From: a virus
Strand: one strand, 5' to 3'
Length of the DNA stretch: 64,000 nt
IMG/VR virus record: IMGVR_UViG_3300044979_000004
Span: 1 to 64,000 of that record
A model generated the notes under the pieces. That model saw only the letters and a program-made list of their open reading frames with translations. It was not told where the DNA came from and did no database searches. The position numbers and the translations under genes were made by a program. The stretch's first letter is position 1; each line of letters begins with the position of its first letter. Positions 30,815 through 39,810 of this stretch are shown one piece after another.

Positions 30815-31849
30815 ATGGCTGGCTACAGTCCGTCTAGCAATCAACAGTCTAATTTGCCTCAGTCAACGGTTCGTTACTACGACAAAAAGTTTCGTGAGAA
30901 CCTTAAGGCACAGACCCCATTCGTGGCATGTTCAGAGCGTCTTGACCTGCCTATGAAGTCAGGTAACCAGTACGAGATGTTCATGTACGTTCCTCTTGCG
31001 GCTAACACCGTACAGACTTTGGAAGGTACAGTAGGTTCGGGTATTTCAGTACAGGTTCTAACCACAACTGCAACCATCGGTGAATACGCTGATTACGCAA
31101 ACTTCTCAAGTCTGTCACTTGCTACCGCAATTGACAACACTGTCGAGAACGTTGCGCGTGAGCTTGCTTACCGCCTTGGTGAGTCTCTAAGCGCCCTTGT
31201 CCGTGCAACCGCTGACGGTGCAAACGCTGTTGACTCAAGCGTGCTGACACAGCTTGGCGCTTCAAGCTTGACTTCATTCACAACTTTGAGTCTTAACCAG
31301 ATTCGTAACTCTGTCCAGAGTCTTGCTGGCCGTTCGGTTCGTCCGTTCGACGAAGCTTCAAAGACATTCTGCGGAGTTATTCACCCATTTGCGCTAGGCG
31401 ACGTTCTTGCAGATCAGAGCAACGACTCACCTATCGACATTCTGAAGCACACCCCAGTGGGTCTTGCTCGTATGGAAGACTTGCTATCAACCGATCTAGC
31501 AGAAATGATCGAGCTTCCAAGCTCCGGTGTACGTTTCTTCCAGACAAACCAGGTTACTCAGACTACCAACTACAAGGGCGTAACGGGTCTAACGGCTCTA
31601 CGTACCTACATCTTTGGTCGTGACGGCATCTTCAGCATTAAGCTTGGTGCGCAGGGTGACACTGGCTTCGGTGACGGAGAGTGGCAGAACATCAAGTGCA
31701 ACATTGTTCAGAATGCTGAGCCAACTGTTGCTGATCCTGAAGGTCTAATCCCCGGATGGACTAGCTACAAGGTTCACTTCACAACTTCGCTTGGACCTGA
31801 TACTACCATCCGTATCCGCGAAATCGACGCTGCATCTGCGATTAGCTAA
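30815..31849 (+). CDS. major capsid protein (N4-gp56-like)
   Basis: 344 residues. The start (NLPQSTVRYYDKKFRENLKAQ, then TPF), the ELAYRLGESLSALV helix region and the PSSGVRFFQTNQ / IFGRDGIFSIKLG end follow the N4-gp56 family of HK97-fold capsids. Position after the scaffold and codon bias unlike neighbours (many CTT and GGT codons) suit a highly expressed gene. AAGGA lies upstream of ATG. Confidence 0.85.
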   Translation: MAGYSPSSNQQSNLPQSTVRYYDKKFRENLKAQTPFVACSERLDLPMKSGNQYEMFMYVPLAANTVQTLEGTVGSGISVQVLTTTATIGEYADYANFSSLSLATAIDNTVENVARELAYRLGESLSALVRATADGANAVDSSVLTQLGASSLTSFTTLSLNQIRNSVQSLAGRSVRPFDEASKTFCGVIHPFALGDVLADQSNDSPIDILKHTPVGLARMEDLLSTDLAEMIELPSSGVRFFQTNQVTQTTNYKGVTGLTALRTYIFGRDGIFSIKLGAQGDTGFGDGEWQNIKCNIVQNAEPTVADPEGLIPGWTSYKVHFTTSLGPDTTIRIREIDAASAIS

Positions 31850-31911
31850 GATGCGCTAGCATAGGGGAGCCTAAAAACTCCCCTAATTTAGCTAATTAAG
31901 GAGAAAACAGA

Positions 31912-32397
31912 ATGTCTCAATTTAATTACGTTGGATCAGGTAACCCCACCAATGTGCCAGCACCGGGTTCAGAAGTCGCTAACTATTTGGACACTCTGAA
32001 TGATGCGTTGTGGTTCAGCACTGGAAGCGGTTGGGTTCCAAATTCACTGGCAGCGACGAAAAGTGCGCTACTATCTCAGACGGCTGCAACACAGGCCAAT
32101 GTTCTAACCTTCTCGGCCCCTAAGACGGGTATGTACCGCATCGACACTTATGCGGTGCAGATCGGAGCAACAGGCGGAACCCTTCCGTCAACCGCAGTAG
32201 CATACACTGAGGGTGATTCGGGTGCAACCGAGACTGGGCTTGCTGTTCAGACAACTGGGACCGGAACCAACAACGGCGACAACAAGAGTGGTTCAGTTAT
32301 CATCAACGCTAAAGGAGGAACCAACATCGTTGTCTCATCGGCCTCTGCCGCTACACTTACCTACACACTTAAAGCGCGTGTAGAATTCTTGGGATAA
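31912..32397 (+). CDS. capsid decoration or fibre-like protein
   Basis: 161 residues. The N-terminus (MSQFNYVGSGNPTNVPAPGS ... LNDALWFSTGSGWVPN) has the same layout as the modules at 17258 and 19740. A jelly-roll-like beta domain follows (KTGMYRIDTYAVQIGATGG ... TYTLKARVEFLG). AAGGAG precedes ATG. Likely exposed on the virion. Confidence 0.65.
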   Translation: MSQFNYVGSGNPTNVPAPGSEVANYLDTLNDALWFSTGSGWVPNSLAATKSALLSQTAATQANVLTFSAPKTGMYRIDTYAVQIGATGGTLPSTAVAYTEGDSGATETGLAVQTTGTGTNNGDNKSGSVIINAKGGTNIVVSSASAATLTYTLKARVEFLG

Positions 32398-32424
32398 TAC
32401 CCAAACTAATAGGAGAAATCAAAC

Positions 32425-33579
32425 ATGGCTTATCAAGCTACTACGGGTTTGGGAGTTGCCGCTAAGATCGTATCTCCGGGTAATGTGTCTGCAAAGACCG
32501 TTAACGGATATAACGAGATTGTGCTTTCACTTAGCGGAGCAAACGGACCTACAACATTTCAGCTAATCCCGCAACTTCAGGATGTCGCTGGAAATGAAAT
32601 CATTGCTGGTACTGCGTTTACCTTGTCGGCAGTTGCGGCCTCGTCTCCTGGTGCCCTCACCCTTACAGGTGTAGCTGCATCAGCCAATGGGACGGCGGTA
32701 TATAGCGGAACCATCACAGGCGGTGGATCGAATGCATACGTGGGGTACTCATTCACGATTGCTGGATTTACTAATTCTGTGAACAACGGCGTATTCATTT
32801 GCACAGCAAGCACTGGAAGCGCACTGACACTTGAGAACCTTGTAGCTGTTGCGGAAACGCACGCTGCTACAGCGACCCCCCTAGAGGGCACTGCTGTATA
32901 TACAGGCACAATCACTGGCGCTGGTACCGCTCTAACCCTAACGGGAGTGGCAGCATCATCTGGTGGGAATGCAGTTTACAGCGGAACCATCACAGGTGGT
33001 GCAAGCAACGGTCTAGTAAATCAGATTTTTGCTGTCACTGGCTTTACGAATTCTGCTAACAACGGAACATTCGTTGCGGTTGCAAGTTCTGCAAGCACAC
33101 TGACACTTAACAACGTGGCTGCGGTTGCTGAGACTCACGCAGGCACGGCCACTACAACATACGCTGGTCTAACTTTCACGGTTACCGGGTTTGCTGCTGC
33201 CAATAACAATGGAACATTCATTGCTACTGCGTCAACATCAACTACCCTGACTCTTGAGAATCCAGCAGCTACCGCTGTGACAGCAGCCGGTACTGCTACG
33301 ACTCAGGAAATCGAGGGTGGTAACGATTTGACCTACGTTGAGTATGGGTTCAAGACACTGACTGGGAACACCTATCAGCCTTCTGGAACACCTACACAGA
33401 TCGTCACAGTGTCCCCAACGGGTCTTGTGACTGCCGTGGCAAAGGGTGAAGGTCAAGTTGAGACTTCGTATCCTACATTCGATAACTCGATTGGGGACGT
33501 GGTTTCACCGGGCAACATCATGAATGGGCTGCCAATCAACAAGATTTACGCAGAAAATCGCGTTGTCGTGCTGATCTAA
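32425..33579 (+). CDS. repetitive beta-type virion protein
   Basis: 384 residues. Three internal repeats share the frame GTITGG-SN-FT-TGFTNS-NNGTF-AS-LTLENVAAVAETHA (about 70-290). Both ends are unique; the C-terminus has an Ig-like VSPTGLVTAVAKGEGQV motif as in bacterial Ig-like domains. Likely a head decoration or accessory protein. Confidence 0.65.
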   Translation: MAYQATTGLGVAAKIVSPGNVSAKTVNGYNEIVLSLSGANGPTTFQLIPQLQDVAGNEIIAGTAFTLSAVAASSPGALTLTGVAASANGTAVYSGTITGGGSNAYVGYSFTIAGFTNSVNNGVFICTASTGSALTLENLVAVAETHAATATPLEGTAVYTGTITGAGTALTLTGVAASSGGNAVYSGTITGGASNGLVNQIFAVTGFTNSANNGTFVAVASSASTLTLNNVAAVAETHAGTATTTYAGLTFTVTGFAAANNNGTFIATASTSTTLTLENPAATAVTAAGTATTQEIEGGNDLTYVEYGFKTLTGNTYQPSGTPTQIVTVSPTGLVTAVAKGEGQVETSYPTFDNSIGDVVSPGNIMNGLPINKIYAENRVVVLI

Positions 33580-33593
33580 CACAAGGAGAACCA

Positions 33594-33887
33594 ATGGAAC
33601 ACGAGGAAGAGGAGCTTCTGGTTTCAGTTCTACGTAGGAACAATCGAGTACGGCGCGGAGTTGAACGTAAACTGCGCCGTATTCTAGAAGATCAACGCAA
33701 TCGTCTGGACTTGATGTTTACAGCCCTCTGCGATGCGGATACAACAGCACAGGATGCGATTCAAGAAATCTGGGAGCGCGGTGGTTTAAATTGCAGCCCA
33801 GATGATGTTCAATCGATCATCGACTTGACAGTAGAGGCCCTACACGCTCTTAAGTCAAACACCCGCAATGCAGAATCGCAATCTTAA
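33594..33887 (+). CDS. small charged helical protein
   Basis: 97 residues, starts EHEEEELLVSVLRRNNRVRR; highly charged helices. AAGGAG precedes ATG. Not recognised. The 170 bases after it hold no gene. Confidence 0.6.
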   Translation: MEHEEEELLVSVLRRNNRVRRGVERKLRRILEDQRNRLDLMFTALCDADTTAQDAIQEIWERGGLNCSPDDVQSIIDLTVEALHALKSNTRNAESQS

Positions 33888-34058
33888 AAGTTTCTCTTCA
33901 TATGGATTCCGTGAATGGTGGATTACTGGAAACGGAAGAAATATGGAGTACTTGTAATCAGTTAGGCAGGCCAGCCGCTTGATTACACCCCTACCGATTG
34001 AGAGTCATGGACTTCGGCGGGATGGGGACACGTTATTAGCATTCGTTAGAGGAGAACG

Positions 34059-34715
34059 ATGCCTACAGCACAGGAAATACAAGCAACTCAGGGAACACGC
34101 CTAAGTGAGACTAACCCATGGGACAGCTACGGCGACGAACTCGGAGTGAAGATGACGCCGGAACTCGCATCAGCAGTCGATGCCTACTCGCAGAAACGTT
34201 GGCAGAAAGACAAGGTTGGCTCTGAAACTCAGGAAGTCCTTGCCGAACAGAGAGAAATGAATGATGAGTTGGCTCAGCAATATCAATGGTTGACCAAAGA
34301 GGAATACGCTAACCAAGAAGCCAGAGTGGGGACCGTACTAGACTACGCATCTTTCATACAGAAACTACGCAGTATAGGGCTAGTGTGCCATTACCGTCAG
34401 CATCCGCACCATGACAAGGCGATTTTGTACATCTCTAGAAATGGACTGTCCGAGCCTGAACTTGCCTGTTGGGCGCAGATAAATGGACCTATGCCTGAGC
34501 TTTCTATGTTTAATTTTGATGACCACGGCGTTCCTTTGGCCGAGAAAAGACGCGGCTGGAGAACATGCTTACTTCAAATAATCCTAAAAGGGTTCATAAC
34601 TGAGGAAGTAGCAAACAAGTTGTTTGGGAAGCCTCGACTGACCAAAGAATTTGACAGATATAACTCAACGTTGTACGGGTTTAGAAATCGCGGAAAGGGA
34701 TGGGATGCCGAGTAA
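34059..34715 (+). CDS. hypothetical protein in the head-tail region
   Basis: 218 residues. The body (VGTVLDYASFIQKLRSIGLV ... QHPHHDKAILYISRNG ... RRGWRTCLLQIILKGFITEE) is well formed and resembles conserved phage proteins of unknown function. It overlaps the HNH gene by 11 bases. Confidence 0.6.
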   Translation: MPTAQEIQATQGTRLSETNPWDSYGDELGVKMTPELASAVDAYSQKRWQKDKVGSETQEVLAEQREMNDELAQQYQWLTKEEYANQEARVGTVLDYASFIQKLRSIGLVCHYRQHPHHDKAILYISRNGLSEPELACWAQINGPMPELSMFNFDDHGVPLAEKRRGWRTCLLQIILKGFITEEVANKLFGKPRLTKEFDRYNSTLYGFRNRGKGWDAE

Positions 34716-35034
34716 AGACCCGGATTACTTCAAAAGATACTACCGACTTAACAAAGACAAGAGACAGGCTAATGATCGCTTCAGACGTTATGGAATCACT
34801 CAGGAACAATATGATGAACTGCTAAAAAATCAGGATTACAAATGTAGAATTTGCAAAATCGATAAAGCAGACAATAGAGGCGGTAGCTGGCACACAGACC
34901 ATGACCATAAAACAGGAATTGTTCGATCACTTTTGTGTTCTTGCTGTAACAGTATGTTGGGCCACGCAAAAGATGATCCAGAGATTCTGAAACAAGCAGC
35001 AACATACCTTGAATTGCAGTATGTTGCTTATTAA
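34705..35034 (+). CDS. HNH endonuclease VII-like, free-standing
   Basis: 109 residues from ATG at 34705 (AAAGGG seven bases upstream). YGITQEQYDELLKNQDYKCR precedes CRICK, HTDHDHKTG, IVRSLLCSCCNSMLGHAKDD: the endonuclease VII fold. A likely mobile gene inserted between virion genes. Confidence 0.85.
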   Translation: MPSKDPDYFKRYYRLNKDKRQANDRFRRYGITQEQYDELLKNQDYKCRICKIDKADNRGGSWHTDHDHKTGIVRSLLCSCCNSMLGHAKDDPEILKQAATYLELQYVAY

Positions 35035-35057
35035 GGCTAGAGGAGAGCCTAAGACTA

Positions 35058-35687
35058 ATGGGTAATTTGAATGACATCGTAGGCAAGACAGATGCGCCTA
35101 CTCAGACTGCTGAAACACCATCAACCAAGACCAAGATTTCGAAGGAAGTTGAAGCACTAGAACTTGAGAACCTTAGACTGGATGCAGAGACTAAGAAATT
35201 AGCTCTTGAAGCAGCACAGCTTGAAATTCGTGCTAAGAAGGCGCAGATTCAGGATTTGGAAGAAAGCCTAGCAGAGCGTGAACTGAAACGTGAGAATAAG
35301 CGCCAGCGCAGCCTTACAAACGGGGAAACCCTTAAGAGCCTTGACCGTGATGACAAAGCAGCGCAGAAGCGTTGTAACCACAAGAAAGGCGGAAACGGTA
35401 TTGTCGGAGTTAAGGGCGGACGAGGCGATGCTCCACAGCACGCCATCCTTCTACACACCTTTGCAAACGGTGATACGTGGGTTCGTTGCCTACGCTGCGG
35501 TAAGACGTGGAAGCCACCTGTAGAACGCGCTTACAAGTCACGCGAAGACTATCTTACTGCCTACGCAGAGTATCAGGCAGCATTGAATTTCCAGACCAAC
35601 AACTCACCATCCAGTTCGTACATGTTCAAGTATTCTGACAACGGAGAGTACTACCGTCAGGTCACAGAACACACCACGCTCCGCTGA
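35058..35687 (+). CDS. hypothetical protein with coiled coil and zinc knuckle
   Basis: 209 residues. Residues 27-85 form a charged coiled coil (EVEALELENLRLDAETKKLA...). A Cys at about 106 with H and the pair CLRCGKTW (about 147-154) can bind zinc. The rest is aromatic. Known as a phage protein type but without function. Confidence 0.6.
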   Translation: MGNLNDIVGKTDAPTQTAETPSTKTKISKEVEALELENLRLDAETKKLALEAAQLEIRAKKAQIQDLEESLAERELKRENKRQRSLTNGETLKSLDRDDKAAQKRCNHKKGGNGIVGVKGGRGDAPQHAILLHTFANGDTWVRCLRCGKTWKPPVERAYKSREDYLTAYAEYQAALNFQTNNSPSSSYMFKYSDNGEYYRQVTEHTTLR

Positions 35688-35693
35688 GTGCCT

Positions 35694-36194
35694 ATGAAGA
35701 TATGCTCTGAATGTAGTGAAAAACAACTAGCCAAAGGCTTGTGTAGAAGGCACTATTACGCTGCAAAGCGTGCTAGTGCCAGCCCACACGACATCGAGGT
35801 TTACAAAAACAAACCACTCGCTAGGGCTGCTCAAAAGTGGGCCAATCAGACGGACGAGGAACGAATCGCGTACTCTGCAAAGTATAAAGAGGGTATCCGT
35901 AAGCGCAGGGAAAAATTATTTGATTACGTTCCTAACAAGTGTGCTTTATCAAAGTTGTCCAAGTGTACAATAAGCAACAAAGCTCTACATCGTGACCATG
36001 ATCATACATGCCCATGCGGAAGACCTAGAGGCTGTAATGATTGTTTCCGTGGCTTACTGTGCAATTATCACAACGCAGTAGTTCTGCCGGTCTTGGAGTC
36101 TTTAGAACTTGAATATATTCCTGAACTGGTCAAAGCATATTTAAAAGGCAGGCCACTTAAACAAGCTGACTTTTCTTTGCCAACAGTGGGATAA
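35694..36194 (+). CDS. HNH endonuclease VII-like, free-standing
   Basis: 166 residues from ATG at 35694; GTG at 35688 is the alternative. N-terminal zinc finger CSECSEKQLAKGLCRRHY, then DYVPNKCALS, LHRDHDHTCPCG and CFRGLLCNYHNAV, the nuclease core. It begins right after the previous stop without a clear ribosome site, typical of an inserted mobile gene. Confidence 0.82.
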   Translation: MKICSECSEKQLAKGLCRRHYYAAKRASASPHDIEVYKNKPLARAAQKWANQTDEERIAYSAKYKEGIRKRREKLFDYVPNKCALSKLSKCTISNKALHRDHDHTCPCGRPRGCNDCFRGLLCNYHNAVVLPVLESLELEYIPELVKAYLKGRPLKQADFSLPTVG

Positions 36195-36204
36195 GAGGAA
36201 TTTT

Positions 36205-36441
36205 ATGGCACCAGGAGCAAGCGTAACTATCCCATTTACTACCAGTGCGCCAGGGCCTTTCACCTTGGCGCACAATTTGGGCTATATACCTTCAACGGTA
36301 ATTTTTGAGATGACCAACTCCAATGCCGGAACCGTTTGGTTTCAAAGTCAGAGATATGATTCAGAGAATCTTTATCTAGAAGCGTCTGATGCTGGTGTTA
36401 GTGGATACGCCATTGTTTACGGCAGTTGCAGCGGTTGTTAG
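36205..36441 (+). CDS. small beta-type virion protein, tandem copy A
   Basis: 78 residues. TTSAPGPFTLAHNLGYIPST ... TVWFQSQRYDSENLYLEASD is about two-thirds identical to the first 75 residues of the next gene, so the domain has been duplicated in tandem. Function unknown. Confidence 0.65.
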   Translation: MAPGASVTIPFTTSAPGPFTLAHNLGYIPSTVIFEMTNSNAGTVWFQSQRYDSENLYLEASDAGVSGYAIVYGSCSGC

Positions 36442-36454
36442 GAGAGCATAGATA

Positions 36455-37804
36455 ATGCCAGCACAGACCCAAGTAGCCTTCACCACTTCCGCCCCCGGTA
36501 ACTTTACCCTACCACACAATCTAGGAGTCATACCAGGATCGGTAATTTTTGAGTTCACATCTGGTGGAGTTGTATGGTTTCAAAATACCCGCTATGATGC
36601 GGAAAATCTATATCTAGTAGCATCTGATGCTGGCGTGACTGGGTTCGCAATTGTGTTCGCAAGTACAACACCGTCTTGCAACATGCAGAACCTAAACTCC
36701 ACTATTAGATTACAAGAAGTGGTAGACGATGCTTCAACACTCGGAGATGTGGCTCCAGCCTTGGCAACAGGCGGCGCAAGCATGGCACCGGCCCTAAGTA
36801 TTGCTAATGATGTGATGCAAGCACTTATCAACGGCGGTCCAGCGGGACAACCGTTCAATTGGAAGTGGAATCGATATAATCTTCCGCCATTCGCCACGAT
36901 AAGTTTGCAACAAGACTATTTCATCCCTAACCTAGTCAATCTTGGATGGATTGAAAGTGCGTGGGCAGTGAATATCAATCAGACATCAATTCCTAAGCAG
37001 AAGACCTTTCTAGAGGTTCGCAAGGATTTAGAAGTCTCATATGACCAGACCACGTACCCAGGAAAGGTTTGCTGGCTTCCCAACAAGATGCTAACAGTTG
37101 GCACATGGGGACAAGCTCCACTAGGGCCTCAACCCGGTTACCCAAGCGGTCAGACGACCGTTGCTGGACCTGGATTGACGGGACAACAGAACCCCGGCCC
37201 AGGCGTGATTTACACCAACCCAATCGGAACACTGATTACTCCGATGAATGCAACTACGGCTATTGCTGATCCCTATGGTAATCTATGGTGCCTGACAACA
37301 TTTGGTCAGTGTGGCGATACCGAACCGACATGGCCCACTAACCCAACGTTCCCAACCCTTCGCAACCCGAACATTCTGCCGACAACGGTAGTTGACGGGT
37401 CATGCGTGTGGACAGCTATTAACCCGAACGGACAAGGTATAAGACTCGATCCAATTCCTCCTCAAACAGGGGTTGTTTGGATGATTCAGATTGTTGGGCA
37501 GATGAGGGCACCAAGGTTCTTTAACCTTAGTCAGTATATCAATCCGATTCCAGACGATTTTGAATGGGCCTTCAAACAGGGCTTCTTTGCTCAGTGTTAT
37601 CGAAGAAATCCGGACCCTAGAGTACGTGCTAAGTTCCAACAAGAACAGCAACTCTGGTTGGATGCTCTTGATAAGGCTGTCAAGCAAGTTGACCGTGAGA
37701 TGGACGATTTCGGATTCTACCCTACCTCCATGATCCTCGACACAGGTTGGGGCGTGAACCCGATTAATCCCGCGCAACCCTTCGGTCCCTGGACCGGATG
37801 GTAA
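36455..37804 (+). CDS. tail adaptor-like protein fused to the small beta domain
   Basis: 449 residues. Residues 1-75 repeat the preceding protein. From NMQNLNSTIRLQEVVDDAST onward it resembles the protein at 38598: ANDVMQALI, PFNWKWNR, TISLQQDY, GW-ESAW and a helical end (RVRAKFQQEQQLWLDALDKA). These two are probably paralogous neck or adaptor proteins that join portal and tail. Confidence 0.65.
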   Translation: MPAQTQVAFTTSAPGNFTLPHNLGVIPGSVIFEFTSGGVVWFQNTRYDAENLYLVASDAGVTGFAIVFASTTPSCNMQNLNSTIRLQEVVDDASTLGDVAPALATGGASMAPALSIANDVMQALINGGPAGQPFNWKWNRYNLPPFATISLQQDYFIPNLVNLGWIESAWAVNINQTSIPKQKTFLEVRKDLEVSYDQTTYPGKVCWLPNKMLTVGTWGQAPLGPQPGYPSGQTTVAGPGLTGQQNPGPGVIYTNPIGTLITPMNATTAIADPYGNLWCLTTFGQCGDTEPTWPTNPTFPTLRNPNILPTTVVDGSCVWTAINPNGQGIRLDPIPPQTGVVWMIQIVGQMRAPRFFNLSQYINPIPDDFEWAFKQGFFAQCYRRNPDPRVRAKFQQEQQLWLDALDKAVKQVDREMDDFGFYPTSMILDTGWGVNPINPAQPFGPWTGW

Positions 37805-37850
37805 TGATTCTAAATGACTTATTGTAATCCGGTATCTAGATAGAAAATGT

Positions 37851-37879
37851 TTGACAAATGTCTAGTGCCGTGTTATAAT
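37851..37879 (+). promoter_or_regulatory. leaderless-type promoter of an HNH gene
   Basis: TTGACA, 17 bases, TATAAT, six bases, ATG at 37886. Confidence 0.88.
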
Positions 37880-37885
37880 AGGTGT

Positions 37886-38521
37886 ATGAATGATAAAAGA
37901 CATACTCATTGTAAGCAAGGACACGAGCTTACTGATGAAAATACTTACCAAGTCTACAATAAGAACGGGACCAAGAATGGAAGACGGTGCCGACTTTGCA
38001 CTAAAACACCTGCCGCTTTAGCATATAAGAATGCCAAAGCTAAAGAGTATTACGCAAACGATCCTGAGAAATTCAAAGCCGTTCAGAGGGATTATCGGTC
38101 TAGAACATACGTTCCAAAAGTAAAGCTGCCTAAGACGCATTGCAAACGGGGCCATGAATGGATACATGAAAATATCTACACATGGACTACCAAACAGAAC
38201 CACGTTTTAACGTGTTGTAAACTCTGCGCTAAAGAGAAATACTCTAGAAGAGCACTTCAAGTTAGAGAAAACCACTTGCAAAGAGCGTTTGGTCTAACGT
38301 TGCAACAATTTGGAACCATGCTAGAGGAGCAAGGTGGGACTTGTTATCTTTGTAAGACTACTGTACCGGGCGGCAACGGTGATTTTCACGTTGACCATTG
38401 TCACAAGTCAGGTAAAATAAGGAAACTACTTTGTATGGAGTGCAACCGGGCGTTAGGAGCGGTAAAGGACGATCCAGTTCTTCTCAGGCGAATGGCTGAC
38501 TACCTAGAACAGCATCAGTAA
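37886..38521 (+). CDS. HNH endonuclease VII-like with own promoter and terminator
   Basis: 211 residues. Two N-terminal CKQGHELTDENTY / CKRGHEWIHENIY zinc modules repeat, then AFGLTLQQFGTMLEEQGGTC, YLCK, FHVDHCHKSG, RKLLCMECNRALGAVKDDP, the endonuclease VII core. The start is fixed by the promoter six bases upstream. A strong terminator follows, making this a self-contained expression unit inside the structural operon. Confidence 0.9.
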   Translation: MNDKRHTHCKQGHELTDENTYQVYNKNGTKNGRRCRLCTKTPAALAYKNAKAKEYYANDPEKFKAVQRDYRSRTYVPKVKLPKTHCKRGHEWIHENIYTWTTKQNHVLTCCKLCAKEKYSRRALQVRENHLQRAFGLTLQQFGTMLEEQGGTCYLCKTTVPGGNGDFHVDHCHKSGKIRKLLCMECNRALGAVKDDPVLLRRMADYLEQHQ

Positions 38522-38538
38522 AAACACAAACACCACTT

Positions 38539-38587
38539 ATACCCCTAGATATAGGCGCTAAAGCCGTCTAGGGGTATTTTTCTTTTT
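38539..38587 (+). terminator. rho-independent terminator after HNH gene
   Basis: ATACCCCTAGA / TCTAGGGGTAT, 11 bp, enclosing a GGC/GCC hairpin, followed by TTTTCTTTTT. Confidence 0.88.
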
Positions 38588-38597
38588 GGAGATATAA

Positions 38598-39518
38598 ATG
38601 CCCGCATCAACAATCACAATTGCACAAACGGCGAACTGGGCAAGACGTTTCGTGTTCCTTCGCAACCTACAGCAGGGAAATTTTAACGAGCCTGCCATTA
38701 CGAGCGCCAATACAATTCTACAGACGATTGTGGGTGCGCCTTTTGCGTGGCGTTGGAACCGAGCGGTCATCGGATTCGTCACAGTCCCAGGACAACAGGA
38801 CTATACTATCTTCAATTGGCAACCCGATGAAGACCTAAGTTTAGGATATGTGTTGGTGGACAGCAATGGATACTCTCAGCAGGTTACAACTCCTGGTGAA
38901 ACTGGGTCTACGATTCCCACATTCAATCCAACAGTGGGACAGACTACTTCTGATGGATCAGTTGTGTGGACCAATATGGGATCGATTGGGGTTGGTAATA
39001 CATCGACTGAGTACAACTTCGACTGGATCGAAACAGCATCGGTACAAGAGACTACCAATCAGTGTACTAAGTCGTGGAAAGAAATATCAGTAAAACTGAA
39101 TCTTGCTCTTGAGTCAGCGCAAAGTCGCCCGCACGATGTATCGGCGCAGTATCAGGATGCTAACGGAAATATCACGTTCCGTTTAATGCCTACTCCAGAC
39201 AAAGCGTACCCGGTGGTGCTATCGATTCAGCAGAAACCTCCGGTCATTAACAGCATGGGAGACACTTGGGGACCGATTCCTGATGAATACAGTCGTCTTT
39301 ACAATTGGGGGTTTCTAGCCCTAGCGTATCTGTATGCTGATGATGCGAGATTCACTGCCGCTAACCAGAAGTTTATAGCGGCCCTTCTAAGCACATCTCA
39401 AGGTCTATCACAGACTGAGCGCAATATTTGGCTCAACAACTGGCAGGCCCTTACCGGCGTGCCTCTTGAGAATGCTAGCAAGGTTCAACAAGGATTCACT
39501 GGACGGAGTAACCTATAA
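38598..39518 (+). CDS. tail adaptor / neck-like protein
   Basis: 306 residues. ITSANTILQTIVGAPFAWRW, FVTVPGQQDYTI, and a helical C-terminus (RFTAANQKFIAALL ... RNIWLNNWQALTG) match the plan of the protein at 36455. An inserted beta stretch (GETGSTIPTFNPTVGQTTSD) occurs also in the large tail protein at 43344. Head-tail joining role inferred. Confidence 0.65.
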   Translation: MPASTITIAQTANWARRFVFLRNLQQGNFNEPAITSANTILQTIVGAPFAWRWNRAVIGFVTVPGQQDYTIFNWQPDEDLSLGYVLVDSNGYSQQVTTPGETGSTIPTFNPTVGQTTSDGSVVWTNMGSIGVGNTSTEYNFDWIETASVQETTNQCTKSWKEISVKLNLALESAQSRPHDVSAQYQDANGNITFRLMPTPDKAYPVVLSIQQKPPVINSMGDTWGPIPDEYSRLYNWGFLALAYLYADDARFTAANQKFIAALLSTSQGLSQTERNIWLNNWQALTGVPLENASKVQQGFTGRSNL

Positions 39519-39802
39519 TGCCATCAAAAGTAGCCCTACCAATCAACACCTTTCAGCTAGCTAACGGCGCTCCAGTGGCGAACGGAAACCTTCTAATCAG
39601 GTTGAGCCAGCCGGGATCGGTTGATGATGCGCAAATCAACGCTAACTTCACCAGCATATCCCTTAACTCTAGCGGGCAGATTGAGGGTAGTCCTACGTTT
39701 TGGCCGAATGCTGATATTCTTCCGGCTGGAACCTACTACATTTTGTTGGTATTTTCATCATCAGGACAGAGAGTGGCCGGTGCTAACAAGTTAACGGTAT
39801 AG
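39518..39802 (+). CDS. small virion protein, paralogue of the one at 42996
   Basis: 94 residues. LANGAPVANGNLLIRLSQPG, ISLNSSGQIEGSPTFWPNAD and GTYYILLVFSSSGQRV share layout with the protein at 42996 (NG-L-FRL ... LDENGN ... FWPND ... YSASGQ-VWGP). Likely a small beta domain at a fibre base. Start overlaps the previous stop. Confidence 0.65.
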   Translation: MPSKVALPINTFQLANGAPVANGNLLIRLSQPGSVDDAQINANFTSISLNSSGQIEGSPTFWPNADILPAGTYYILLVFSSSGQRVAGANKLTV

Positions 39803-39810
39803 GAGAGACG

